Counted from the first letter of the stretch, positions 1 to 7,699 are shown. The stretch: DNA of 64,000 nt from an uncultured Paracoccaceae bacterium (GCA_947489705.1 CANLEQ010000009.1:62001-126000); one strand, 5' to 3'. Program-made: numbers and translations. The notes: a model not told the origin generated them from the letters alone.

Positions 1-96
1 CTGCTCGGGCGGAGCGATCCGCTCGCGGTACGCGTCGCATTGCGGCGCACGGATTTCCTGCGTGCGGGTCTCGTCGGATTATGGGCGGCTCGGTGA
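1..96 (+). CDS. hpnC: Squalene synthase HpnC, C-terminal end only
   Basis: This is the last 31 codons of a gene that begins before the window. The reading frame opens at base 1 and stops with TGA at 94-96. The visible residues include SDPLAVRV, which resembles the C-terminal end of HpnC-type trans-isoprenyl diphosphate synthases. HpnC, HpnD and HpnE together convert two farnesyl diphosphates to squalene (HpnC turns presqualene diphosphate into hydroxysqualene). The call rests mainly on its position: it overlaps the start of hpnD by 16 bases and hpnE follows. Too little is present to judge catalytic residues. Confidence 0.6.
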   Translation: MLGRSDPLAVRVALRRTDFLRAGLVGLWAAR

Positions 97-959
97 ACTT
101 CACCCCCGCAAAGAGCGAAGCGGCCGACATGGCCGAGGTCCGCCGGATCGTCGCCACCGCCGGGTCGAGCTTCACCGCGGGCATGCGCATCCTGCCATCG
201 GCGCGCCGCCGCGCCATCTATGCCGTCTATGCGTTCTGCCGGACGGTGGACGACATCGCGGATGGCGATGCGCCCGGTGCGGCTTCGCCGCGCATGCGGG
301 CCGATCTGCTGCACCGCTGGGAGGCGGAACTGCATGCCGTCTATGCCGGTGCGCCGCAGACCGCGATCGGCGCCGAGATCGCGCGGGCGCGCGTCTGGCT
401 GGACCTTCCCAAGCAGGAATTCATGCTGATCCTCGAAGGGATGCGCATGGATGCGACGGCGATGATCGCGCCGAACGGCGAACTTCTGGCCGCCTATATC
501 CGCCGGGTCGCCGGCGCGATCGGCATCCTGTCGATGAAATGCTTCGGCGCCTGGCGGGGCCCCGCCTCCGAGCGGTTCGCCCTGAACCTCGCACGCGGCC
601 TGCAACTGACCAACATTCTGCGCGATGTCGAGGCCGATGCCGCCATGGGGCGGCTCTATCTGCCGGCATCCGTTCTGACCAAAGCAGGCGTGCCGCACGA
701 CCCGCAAAAGGCTGCGCGTCATCCCCATCTCCCGCGCGCACGTGCGCTCCTGGGCGAAGAAGCGCGTCGGGCGTTCGCGGCCGCGCGCGCCGAGATCGGC
801 GCCCATGACCGGCTGTCGCTGATGCCGGCGCTTCTGATGATGGGCCCGTACGAGCGGATGCTCGGCCGCTGGGAGGTCGACTGGTCCCGCCCCCCGCCGC
901 GCCGCACGCGGTTCGGCAAGGTGCTGGACGGGCTGATGACCGTCGTGCGCCCCGCCTGA
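81..959 (+). CDS. hpnD: Presqualene diphosphate synthase HpnD
   Basis: This 292-residue protein belongs to the squalene/phytoene synthase family. Both Asp-rich, magnesium-binding motifs are visible: DDIAD at residues 57-61 and RDVEAD at about 181-186. HpnD condenses two farnesyl diphosphates to presqualene diphosphate in the cytoplasm, the first step of the bacterial HpnCDE squalene route that feeds hopanoids and possibly carotenoid-like products. The first ATG overlaps the hpnC stop; an internal ATG at 129 is an alternative start. The stop overlaps the hpnE start (TGATG), so the three genes are almost certainly co-translated. Phytoene synthase is the main alternative, but the hpnE partner argues for HpnD. 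Confidence 0.88.
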   Translation: MGGSVNFTPAKSEAADMAEVRRIVATAGSSFTAGMRILPSARRRAIYAVYAFCRTVDDIADGDAPGAASPRMRADLLHRWEAELHAVYAGAPQTAIGAEIARARVWLDLPKQEFMLILEGMRMDATAMIAPNGELLAAYIRRVAGAIGILSMKCFGAWRGPASERFALNLARGLQLTNILRDVEADAAMGRLYLPASVLTKAGVPHDPQKAARHPHLPRARALLGEEARRAFAAARAEIGAHDRLSLMPALLMMGPYERMLGRWEVDWSRPPPRRTRFGKVLDGLMTVVRPA

Positions 960-2212
960 TGGGGCGGGCCTATGTGATCGGCGCGGGGCTCGCGGGGCTG
1001 GTGGCCGCGGAACGCCTGTCCGCCCAGGGCCGCGAGGTCGTCCTTCTCGAGGCGTCGCCGAAGGCCGGGGGCCGGTGCCGGTCGTATTTCGACACGCATC
1101 TCGAGCGGACGATCGATAACGGGAACCACCTCGTCCTGTCGGCAAACCGCGATCTGATCGGATGGGTGGACGGCCTCGGCGGCGCTGCGGGACTGGAGAT
1201 CGGCGCGCCCGAATTTCCGTTTCTCGATCTCGGATCGCAGTCGCGATGGACCCTGCGATTCGGGAACGGTCGACTCGGCGGTTTCGTCGCAGGCGCGCGC
1301 CCCCCGGGCGTCACCCTGCCGGCGCTTCTGGGGGATGCAGCCCGGCTTCTTGCCGCGCGGCGCGGCCGGACGGTCGCCGAGACGCTCGGCGGCGGACGGG
1401 CCTTCGAGCCATTCTGGGACCCGATGACCCGCGCCATCCTGAACGAGGCGCCCGAGACCGGCAGTGCCGCATTGCTCCGCGCGACGTTCCTGCGCATCGC
1501 CTCCGGGGGTGCCGCGACCGCGCGCCCCGTCTTCATGCGTAAGGGCCTCGGTGCCGCGCTCGTGGAGCCCGCCCTGAAGCGGCTTGCGGAGCGCAACATC
1601 GTTCCGCGCTATCGCACCCCCGTCACCGCGCTGTCGGGCGGCGACAGGCTCGACGCGATCGAGACCTCGGAGCGTCGACTGGACCTCGCGCGGGACGATG
1701 TCGTCGTGCTTGCCGTTCCGGTCCGCCAGGCCGCGCGACTGCTGCCGCATTTGGCCCTGCCCGAGGGCGGGCATACCATTCTCAACGCGCATTTCCGGGC
1801 CGAGGACACAGAGCTGCCCCGGCTTCTCGGTCTGCTCGGCGGACAGGCGCACTGGCTCTTCCGCTGCGGGGACGTAATTTCCGCGACGGTATCCGCGGCC
1901 GAAGCCTCGCCGCTCGCCGCGATGTCGCGGGACGAGGCGCTCGCCGCGATCTGGGCCGATATCAGCGCCTCGGTAGCGGCGCATGGCGGAGAGGTTCCGG
2001 ACCATATGCCCCCCGCGCGCCTGGTGCGCGAGCGGGGCGCCACGTTCGACCAGTCGCCGAACGGCGTGAGCAGACGGCCCCGCGCCCGAACCCCCTGGCG
2101 AAACCTCGTCCTCGCCGGGGATTACGTGCAGACCGGCCTTCCCGCCACCCTCGAGGGCGCGGTGCGGTCAGGGATCGCCGCCGCCCGCATCGCGGCGCGG
2201 ACCGTCGCCTAG
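959..2212 (+). CDS. hpnE: Hydroxysqualene dehydroxylase HpnE (FAD-dependent)
   Basis: This 417-residue flavoprotein has an N-terminal FAD-binding fold with GAGLAG at residues 8-13, followed by the E and GGR residues typical of phytoene-desaturase-like amine oxidases, and a C-terminal FAD motif around LAGDYVQTGLPATLEGA. HpnE reduces hydroxysqualene to squalene, the last step of the HpnCDE route. The ATG lies on the hpnD stop codon, which implies translational coupling. The 3' end overlaps the convergent membrane-protein gene by 45 bases. No downstream squalene-hopene cyclase is visible; it may lie left of the window. A carotenoid desaturase is a less likely alternative. Confidence 0.88.
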   Translation: MGRAYVIGAGLAGLVAAERLSAQGREVVLLEASPKAGGRCRSYFDTHLERTIDNGNHLVLSANRDLIGWVDGLGGAAGLEIGAPEFPFLDLGSQSRWTLRFGNGRLGGFVAGARPPGVTLPALLGDAARLLAARRGRTVAETLGGGRAFEPFWDPMTRAILNEAPETGSAALLRATFLRIASGGAATARPVFMRKGLGAALVEPALKRLAERNIVPRYRTPVTALSGGDRLDAIETSERRLDLARDDVVVLAVPVRQAARLLPHLALPEGGHTILNAHFRAEDTELPRLLGLLGGQAHWLFRCGDVISATVSAAEASPLAAMSRDEALAAIWADISASVAAHGGEVPDHMPPARLVRERGATFDQSPNGVSRRPRARTPWRNLVLAGDYVQTGLPATLEGAVRSGIAAARIAARTVA

Positions 2213-2827
2213 GGGGCCGTCCCACCCGCCATAGATCACCGGATTCGCGTCGAGGAAATCCAGCAGCAGCGCCGCGGGCGGGACCCGCGTACCACGGGTC
2301 ACGGCCAGATGGCTCGCGACCGCGCCGAAGACCGCCCCGACCAGGTTGGCCACGATGTCGGTCATCGTGTCGATCAGCCCGCTATCCTGGGTATTCGTGC
2401 CGAATGTCTGATCGAGGGTGAACTCCATCAGTTCCCACATCGCCCCGACCATCATGGAGAAACCGAATGCGAGGACGGCGAGCACCCAGATGCCGGTACG
2501 CGGCGCAGCGCCGGCCGTCGGCAGGAGTGCCAGCCCCATTCCCGCGACCGACAGGACGGCCGCGCTGCCGACATGGAGCGCCATGTCCCACCACGGGAAG
2601 GTCTCGTAGCCGTTCGCGAGCTCTCCGAAAAGCAGCGCGCCGAGCGTGAAGACGGCGACCCCAACCACCAGCCGTCTCGGAAACCGCAAGCCGGAGATCA
2701 ATGTGAAGATCGGCAGCAGCGCCGCGAGCGCGACGCATGATCCGATCACGCCGAGAGCATTGAGAAAAGCATCTGGAAACAAGGACACGGGACCCTGAGC
2801 AGTGGCAGGAATGCCCTGTCTACCCAT
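2168..2827 (-). CDS. DUF2238/YjdF-like integral membrane protein
   Basis: This protein of about 219 residues has several hydrophobic segments and the signature region of the DUF2238 (YjdF) family: WDMALHVGSA in the middle, then WELMEFTLDQTFGTNTQDSG and a DTMTDIVANLVGA stretch. The family is a predicted inner-membrane protein without an assigned function. The ATG at 2827 has no clear Shine-Dalgarno. A GTG at 2788 preceded by AGGG is a plausible true start and would give about 206 residues beginning directly with a membrane segment. The C-terminal 15 codons overlap the end of hpnE on the other strand, so there is no room for a terminator between them. Confidence 0.75.
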   Translation of the reverse strand: MGRQGIPATAQGPVSLFPDAFLNALGVIGSCVALAALLPIFTLISGLRFPRRLVVGVAVFTLGALLFGELANGYETFPWWDMALHVGSAAVLSVAGMGLALLPTAGAAPRTGIWVLAVLAFGFSMMVGAMWELMEFTLDQTFGTNTQDSGLIDTMTDIVANLVGAVFGAVASHLAVTRGTRVPPAALLLDFLDANPVIYGGWDGPLGDGPRRDAGGGDP

Positions 2828-2993
2828 GGCGGCGATCGCTTACCAGCACGAGGCGACCCTCCGAAAGGCACCCCGCGGAAATCCCTTTCACCCCGTCATC
2901 ATGGTTAACACTTGTGATCGCGCCGGGCTCTGGCCACTAATCCATTGTGGAACGACATCATCCGGACCACCCGGAAACTTCGCGAGGATCCCA

Positions 2994-4379
2994 GTGACGC
3001 ATATCGCTCTCAAGGCCGCCATGATCGCCACGGCTGCGGCCACCCCGCTTGCAGCGGAGAACAGGATCGACGGGCAATCGCCCGACGCTCCCGAACTGGC
3101 GGCCTATGGCCCCCTGCCCGTCGGCGTGCGCCGGCTCGATTTCGTGCACGAGAACCAGATCGACATCGTGTCGATCGACCCCGCGGCCGAGACGCCGGCG
3201 GAGTTGCCGAGATACGACCGCCCGCTGACGGTCGAGATGTGGTATCCCGCCGCCGAGGGCGCGACAGGCGACACCGCGCAGAAGACCTACCTGCGCGACG
3301 GGGTGACGGAGATCACGCTCGAGGGGCGCGCGATGCGCGATGCGACACCGGCGACGGTCGACACCCCGCTTCCGCTGGTCCTGATGAGCCACGGATATCC
3401 CGGGAACCGGTTCCTCATGTCGCATCTGGGCGAGAACCTCGCCTCCAAGGGATACGTCGTGGCATCGATCGACCATACGGATTCGACCTATCGAACGCAG
3501 GACGCCTTTGCATCGACGCTGCGCAACCGCACGCTCGACCAGATGTTCGTCCTCGACGAGATGGCCCGCCTCAACGGCGAGGCGGCCTCCGGTCTGGCGG
3601 GGATGATCGATACCGACAATACCGGGATCATCGGGTATTCGATGGGCGGATACGGGGCGGTCGTGACCGCGGGCGGCGGCCTGAGCGAGGCGGCCATGGC
3701 ATACGCCCCCTACGACACGCTGGAGATCCACCGCGAGGGAAGCGAGACCCAGAAGGCCCTGCCAGATCCGCGGATCAAGACGGGCGTGGCGATCGGGCCG
3801 TGGGGCATGAATGTCGGCCTTTGGGACGAAGAGGGCCTCGCCGGCATCGATATTCCGATGCTGTTCGTCGCCGGCTCCGACGACGCCACGTCGCTCTACG
3901 AAAGCGGCGTGCGTGCGATCTGGGAAGGTGCGTCGAGCATCGACCGTGCCCTGCTGACCTTCGAGGGCGGCGGCCACAACACCGTCGCTCCGATCCCTGC
4001 GCCGGAGGAAAGCTTCGCCGCCGGCGTGTCGGGTCATTACACCGATGCCGTCTGGGATACGGTCTTCATGAACAATGTCGGACAGCATTTCGTGACGGCC
4101 TGGCTCGATTTCGAGCTGAAGGGCGATGCCGGCAAGGCGGCGTATCTCGACCTTGTGGAAAACGGGCGCGACGGCGTCTGGTCGGTGGAGTCGGAAAGCG
4201 TGTTCACCGACGCCCACACTTATTGGAAAGGCTTCGCGGATGGCACCGCCGAAGGTCTGCGCTACGAGACGCTGACGGCCAGCGTGGCGCCCGTTCCTTT
4301 GCCGGCCTCGGTCTGGATGTTGGGCTTCGCGCTCGGCGGCATCGCCGTGATGCGCGGCAGGCGCCGTCACGGGGCCTGA
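2994..4379 (+). CDS. Exported alpha/beta hydrolase with VPLPA-CTERM sorting tail
   Basis: I chose the GTG at 2994 because AGGA lies five bases upstream and the protein then begins with a signal-peptide-like stretch (HIALKAAMIATAAATPLAAE). The 461-residue product is an alpha/beta hydrolase of the dienelactone hydrolase/PAF-acetylhydrolase-like type. It has a nucleophile elbow GYSMGGYG near residue 220, an AGSDD acid loop and a GGGHN histidine near residue 330. The last residues are VPLPASVWMLG, a hydrophobic helix and RGRRRHG. That matches the VPLPA-CTERM signal, which in this group is recognised by an exosortase that cleaves or anchors the protein at the surface. Substrate unknown. A good terminator follows. 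Confidence 0.82.
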   Translation: MTHIALKAAMIATAAATPLAAENRIDGQSPDAPELAAYGPLPVGVRRLDFVHENQIDIVSIDPAAETPAELPRYDRPLTVEMWYPAAEGATGDTAQKTYLRDGVTEITLEGRAMRDATPATVDTPLPLVLMSHGYPGNRFLMSHLGENLASKGYVVASIDHTDSTYRTQDAFASTLRNRTLDQMFVLDEMARLNGEAASGLAGMIDTDNTGIIGYSMGGYGAVVTAGGGLSEAAMAYAPYDTLEIHREGSETQKALPDPRIKTGVAIGPWGMNVGLWDEEGLAGIDIPMLFVAGSDDATSLYESGVRAIWEGASSIDRALLTFEGGGHNTVAPIPAPEESFAAGVSGHYTDAVWDTVFMNNVGQHFVTAWLDFELKGDAGKAAYLDLVENGRDGVWSVESESVFTDAHTYWKGFADGTAEGLRYETLTASVAPVPLPASVWMLGFALGGIAVMRGRRRHGA

Positions 4380-4398
4380 GCGACCCACCGGCATGCCA

Positions 4399-4434
4399 GG
4401 CCCCGTCCGGTCGTCGAACCGGGCGGGACCTTTT
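4399..4434 (+). terminator. Rho-independent terminator after the hydrolase
   Basis: A 12-base stem (GGCCCCGTCCGG pairing with CCGGGCGGGACC, with one mismatch and one G-U pair) is followed by TTTT at 4431-4434, 19 bases after the hydrolase stop. It separates the hydrolase from znuA. Confidence 0.65.
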
Positions 4435-4580
4435 CCCGCGCAGTCGTCAAACACGCTTGAAGGAACGGCAATTTCGTTGCGCTGCCTCACATGCGCCGCG
4501 GCGCCGCCCTGTCGGCACATACGACCGAACCTCCGGCGGGGCTTGCTATGTTATACCCTCGCATATATCCCTGCCGAACG

Positions 4581-4596
4581 ATGTTATATAATCACA
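4581..4596 (+). promoter_or_regulatory. Probable Zur box upstream of znuA
   Basis: The sequence ATGTTATATAATCACA sits 10 bases before the znuA ATG, inside a locally AT-rich promoter. It resembles the alphaproteobacterial zinc uptake regulator operator, an imperfect palindrome built on TGTTATA arms (here 5 of 7 positions match across the dyad). A second ATGTTATA occurs at 4548-4555. Zur repression when zinc is plentiful is the expected control; the site is judged by eye only. Confidence 0.5.
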
Positions 4597-4606
4597 GGTA
4601 GAGAAC

Positions 4607-5617
4607 ATGCTCATTCGTCTGGTCCCCGCCACCGGCCTCGCGGTCATGCTGATGTCTGGCACAGCGTCCGCCGAGGTACCGCAGGTCGCCGCCGATATTG
4701 CCCCGGTCCATTCCCTCGTCGCGCGGGTCATGCAGGGGCTCGGAACGCCCAGCCTCATCGTGCAGCCGGGCGCATCCCCGCACGGCTACGCGATGCGACC
4801 CTCCGAAGCGCGGGCGGTTCAGGAGGCCGACGCCATCTTCTGGGTCGGCCCGGAACTCGAGCCCTGGCTCGAAGGCGCCCTCGCCAACCTCGCCCCCGAC
4901 GCCGAGACGGTGGAGCTGCTGGAAGCGTCCGGTACCGAGACGCTCGAATTCCGCACGGGTGCGACCTTCGGATCTCACGCGCATGATCACGACGGCGATC
5001 ATGACGACGGCGATCATCACGACGACGATGGGCACGAGGCGCATGACGACCACGACGATGGCGAACACGACCACGAAGGCGCGGATCACGGCCATGCTCA
5101 TGAGGGGGTCGACCCCCATGCCTGGCTCGACCCCGGCAACGGCAAGGCTTGGCTCGACTCCATCGCCGCCACCCTCGCCGAGATCGACGCCACCAACGCG
5201 GATGCCTATGCCGCCAATGCCGCCGCTGCCAAGGCCGAGATCGACGCTGCCGCGGACGCCGCGCGCGCAACCCTGAAAACGGTCTCGGACCCGCGATTCG
5301 TGGTCTTCCACGACGCTTATCAGTATTACGAGCACGCCTTCGGTGTCTCGGCTGCAGGCGCCATCGCCCTCAGCGATGCCACCGACCCCTCGCCCGCCCG
5401 GATCGAGGAGGTTCGCGATACGGTGCGCGAGCTCGGCGTCACCTGCGTTCTGGCAGAACCGCAATTCAATCAGGGGCTGGTACGAACAGTCGCCGAGGGA
5501 AGCGACGTGACAAGCGGTGTGATCGATCCCATGGGCTCCGAAATCGCGACGGGCCCCGATTTCTACCCTCAACTCCTCCGCAAGATCGCCGAAGACCTGA
5601 CCGCCTGCGCGGAATGA
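4607..5617 (+). CDS. znuA: High-affinity zinc ABC transporter substrate-binding protein ZnuA
   Basis: This 336-residue periplasmic protein has a signal peptide (residues 1-22, ending SGTASA) and the cluster A-I metal-receptor fold. The zinc ligands are visible as HSLVARVMQG, HGYAM, HAWLDP and a late acidic residue. Between about residues 123 and 165 is a long His/Asp loop with more than fifteen histidines, typical of ZnuA and thought to collect zinc. Two cysteines (TCVLAE, LTACAE) lie near the C terminus. ZnuA delivers zinc to the ZnuBC permease and ATPase, but neither gene is adjacent, which is unusual because they normally sit close to znuA. A Zur box is predicted just upstream. Confidence 0.92.
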   Translation: MLIRLVPATGLAVMLMSGTASAEVPQVAADIAPVHSLVARVMQGLGTPSLIVQPGASPHGYAMRPSEARAVQEADAIFWVGPELEPWLEGALANLAPDAETVELLEASGTETLEFRTGATFGSHAHDHDGDHDDGDHHDDDGHEAHDDHDDGEHDHEGADHGHAHEGVDPHAWLDPGNGKAWLDSIAATLAEIDATNADAYAANAAAAKAEIDAAADAARATLKTVSDPRFVVFHDAYQYYEHAFGVSAAGAIALSDATDPSPARIEEVRDTVRELGVTCVLAEPQFNQGLVRTVAEGSDVTSGVIDPMGSEIATGPDFYPQLLRKIAEDLTACAE

Positions 5618-6118
5618 AGGCCCGCTGATCGCGCCGTGTCGTGTTCAAGGCGTGATCGATCCCGGTAATTCCATCCGTGCGATCACGCACTCTCGCCGGT
5701 CGGTCGGTCTTCCTCGCGAGGGCGCTGTCGATCCCAATTCGGCCGCGCCCGATGCCCCCCCACTCGGCGCTTGACTGCTAACCCCTCCCTCGGACGGGAG
5801 CGCGACCGCTCGCCCTCTTCAAATCGCGCGGAATGCAAACGTTTTTTCGAGAAAACACTCTTTATCAGAAACTTTAAATCCATCATGGAACCTGAAAAAG
5901 CGTTTCGTTCCGCTGCTAAGAGAATATGACGGCCCGCTTTGCGCATCCGAGATGGCGGATAGCCCACCGCCTGAAAATGGGGGGACGTGACGCGAATACC
6001 TGTGAAACCGAGGGCCGCGGCATACGGAGGATCATGTTTCCCAGGTACGATGCAGGTCTAAACGACCGTTTTCCCCTGCCCCATAAAACTGTATGCCTCT
6101 CTTAGTTGGAGGTCATAC
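5618..6118 (+). other. Non-coding gap between znuA and the recombinase
   Basis: This 500-base gap has no convincing long gene. It holds a 9-base inverted repeat (GCGTGATCG at 5650-5658 and CGATCACGC at 5680-5688), a clearly AT-richer patch at about 5820-5930 compared with its surroundings, a 23-codon ORF described separately, and the repeat region before the recombinase start. It probably marks the edge of the replicon-maintenance block. A 94-codon minus-strand frame at 5683-5967 looks like a chance frame. Confidence 0.5.
6034..6105 (+). CDS. Possible 23-residue leader peptide before the recombinase
   Basis: An ATG with GGAGG three bases upstream opens a 23-codon frame (starts MFPRYDAGL, ends KTVCLS) that stops 13 bases before the recombinase ATG. 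The stop lies inside the inverted repeat that overlaps the recombinase start. It could be a leader peptide that couples or attenuates recombinase translation, or chance. The spacing of the ribosome site is short and no homology is recognised. Confidence 0.25.
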   Translation: MFPRYDAGLNDRFPLPHKTVCLS

Positions 6119-6119
6119 A
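6090..6119 (+). promoter_or_regulatory. Inverted repeat overlapping recombinase start and RBS (candidate res/autoregulatory site)
   Basis: TGTATGCCTC at 6090-6099 is matched by GAGGTCATACA at 6109-6119, an inverted repeat with a single bulged base. The right arm contains the GGAGG ribosome site and the A of the ATG. A related CATACGGAGG lies at 6021-6030. Serine resolvases often bind such half-sites just upstream of their own gene. An RNA hairpin here would also hide the ribosome site. Confidence 0.4.
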
Positions 6120-7003
6120 TGCGCATCATCGGCTACGCCCGCGTTTCGACCGTGGGACAGACCCTCGAAGGACAGGTTGCCGCTTTGCGCGCGGCCGGTG
6201 CGAAAACGGTCGTCGAGGAGACGGGATCCGGAGGCAACCGGCAAAGGCCCGCCCTGGCGCGACTTCTCAGGGGAATGGGCCCCGGCGACGTCCTGCTGGT
6301 CGTGCGTATCGACCGATTGGCGCGAAGCGTGGCGCATCTGCTCGAGGTGATCGAAACGCTCGAGGCCCGTGGCGCGGGATTTCGATCGCTCGGCGATCCG
6401 GTCGACACGACCACCCCGCAGGGCAAGTTCACGTTGCAGATCCTCGGGGCGGTCGCCGAGCTCGAGCGCGCGTTGATCCGCGAGCGGACGCTGGCCGGCC
6501 TCGAGACCGCCCGTGCCGCGGGGCGCACCGGCGGCAACCCCAAGCTTAAGGCGCGGGATCCGGCCGCGCTCAAGGCGCTCTCGCGTGCTCGGGACGACCG
6601 TTTCTTCGAGGAAATCAACGCCACCGCGACCGAATGGGTGCCGGTCGTCCGCGCGATGCGACCGCACAGCTCGTGGGAGGTGGTGGCCCGAGCGATCAAC
6701 CGCACCTCCCCCGCCAGGCCGTGGAGCCCGGAACGGCTCAAACGCGCCGCGAAGCGCTTCGTGGCCGATGGCTTTCTCGATCAGGCGATCTTCGCCCGCG
6801 CGCCGAAGGCACAGCCGTCTGACAGGCTCTGCGCCATCATCGCGGGCATGATCAACGCTGACCCAGACATCACCCTCAAGCGCATCGGCGCGACCCTCGA
6901 ACGGATGCGCGAACGCACCCCGTCGGGCGGCACCGCCTGGTCCCTGTCGTCGGTCAAGATGCTTAAGGACCGTGCGAAGCGTCTCGGAATGATCGAGGTC
7001 TAG
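6119..7003 (+). CDS. Serine recombinase (resolvase/invertase family)
   Basis: The 294-residue protein starts with a resolvase catalytic domain (residues 1 to about 140): IIGYARVST with the nucleophile Ser10, then VVRIDRLARS carrying the conserved arginines and AELERALIRERT before the long E helix. A helix-turn-helix-like region and an extra C-terminal part of about 100 residues follow, longer than classical resolvases of about 185 residues but shorter than large serine recombinases. On plasmids such enzymes resolve multimers or invert segments. The gene ends on a CTAG palindrome shared with the stop codon of the convergent PIN toxin gene. Confidence 0.85.
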   Translation: MRIIGYARVSTVGQTLEGQVAALRAAGAKTVVEETGSGGNRQRPALARLLRGMGPGDVLLVVRIDRLARSVAHLLEVIETLEARGAGFRSLGDPVDTTTPQGKFTLQILGAVAELERALIRERTLAGLETARAAGRTGGNPKLKARDPAALKALSRARDDRFFEEINATATEWVPVVRAMRPHSSWEVVARAINRTSPARPWSPERLKRAAKRFVADGFLDQAIFARAPKAQPSDRLCAIIAGMINADPDITLKRIGATLERMRERTPSGGTAWSLSSVKMLKDRAKRLGMIEV

Positions 7004-7407
7004 GCCGTCGGATCGAGGGTTCTGACCCCGGCGGGTTCGAAATCCGCGACGTTGCGTGTAACCACCACCGCATCCCGCGTCAGCGCCTGCGCCGCGATCA
7101 TCAGATCCGCCCCGGGATGCCCGATCTGCGCCGAAAGCCTGCCCCACCGCAGCGCATCGTCGGGCGTGAATTCGAGCAGCCTGTCGCCGAAGTCCCGCAC
7201 CGTCCGCTCCAGCCAGATGCGAAGATCCCGGGCGAAGAGCGCGTTTCGGCGCTCCTGCAAGGCGATCCCGCGCTCGATCTCGCCAAGCGTCACCACGCTG
7301 AGATAGAGCGTCGCTTCGTCACGCGCATTCAGCCAATCCACGAGTTGCGGGGCCCGCTCGGCGCGACGCGCGTCCGAAACGATGTTGGTATCGAGGATGT
7401 AGATCAA
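7000..7407 (-). CDS. vapC: VapC-like PIN-domain toxin
   Basis: I chose the TTG at 7407 because it overlaps the antitoxin stop by four bases (TTGA) and yields a standard 135-residue PIN protein starting with IYILDTNIVSD. The acidic residues that bind magnesium are visible: Asp in LDTN near residue 6, Glu in TLGEIERG, and Asp in HPGADLMIAA, followed by VVTRNVADF. PIN toxins are ribonucleases, usually cutting tRNA or rRNA, and are neutralised by their partner. With the upstream Phd-type gene it forms a toxin-antitoxin pair that probably stabilises the replicon. Its stop shares CTAG with the recombinase stop. Confidence 0.86.
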   Translation of the reverse strand: MIYILDTNIVSDARRAERAPQLVDWLNARDEATLYLSVVTLGEIERGIALQERRNALFARDLRIWLERTVRDFGDRLLEFTPDDALRWGRLSAQIGHPGADLMIAAQALTRDAVVVTRNVADFEPAGVRTLDPTA

Positions 7408-7646
7408 AAATCGACATCTCGCGGCGTCGCGCTCACGCGCGGCACATCCTCTTCGGGAAAACTCAGCAGGTGATCGTGGAAGCTGCCCCGATGCGCCTTG
7501 GCCGCTTCGACCAGCCGCTCGTATTCCTGGGTCGCCAAGACGACAACGGCGGGCTTGCCGCGTCGTGACACCTGTTGCGGATGACCGGAAAGCGCCGCCT
7601 CGACGACCGCGCTGAACCGGTTCTTCGCATCCTGCAGAGAAAGCAT
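7404..7646 (-). CDS. Phd/YefM-family antitoxin
   Basis: The ATG at 7646 is preceded by AGGAG at good spacing and gives an 80-residue protein starting MLSLQDAKNRFSAVVEAAL, the N-terminal DNA-binding pattern of Phd/YefM antitoxins, followed by a GKPAVVVLATQEYERL core. Its C terminus should bind and block the PIN toxin, and the pair normally represses its own promoter. A longer frame to 7703 exists but has no better start. A Phd-type antitoxin paired with a PIN toxin is a common mixed arrangement. Confidence 0.85.
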   Translation of the reverse strand: MLSLQDAKNRFSAVVEAALSGHPQQVSRRGKPAVVVLATQEYERLVEAAKAHRGSFHDHLLSFPEEDVPRVSATPRDVDF

Positions 7647-7699
7647 TCCCGTCACTCCTGTCCAACTAGCTAGACAGGTAAGGCAAGTTCGCCCTTCGA

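Noticed and set aside
719-2005. 428-codon minus-strand frame under hpnD/hpnE
   Set aside because: It is a shadow of the real genes: Arg/Gly/Ala-rich translation without any domain, typical of antisense frames in GC-rich DNA.
2099-2106. GCGAAACC half-site near the end of hpnE
   Set aside because: The opposite arm of the par palindrome is missing, so it is just a chance half-match.
4548-4555. ATGTTATA as a second Zur box
   Set aside because: Only one arm is present and the partner sequence does not match, so it is more likely part of the promoter.
5683-5967. 94-codon minus-strand frame after znuA
   Set aside because: Arg/Ser-rich composition, no ribosome site, and it crosses the AT-rich patch without gene-like codon use.
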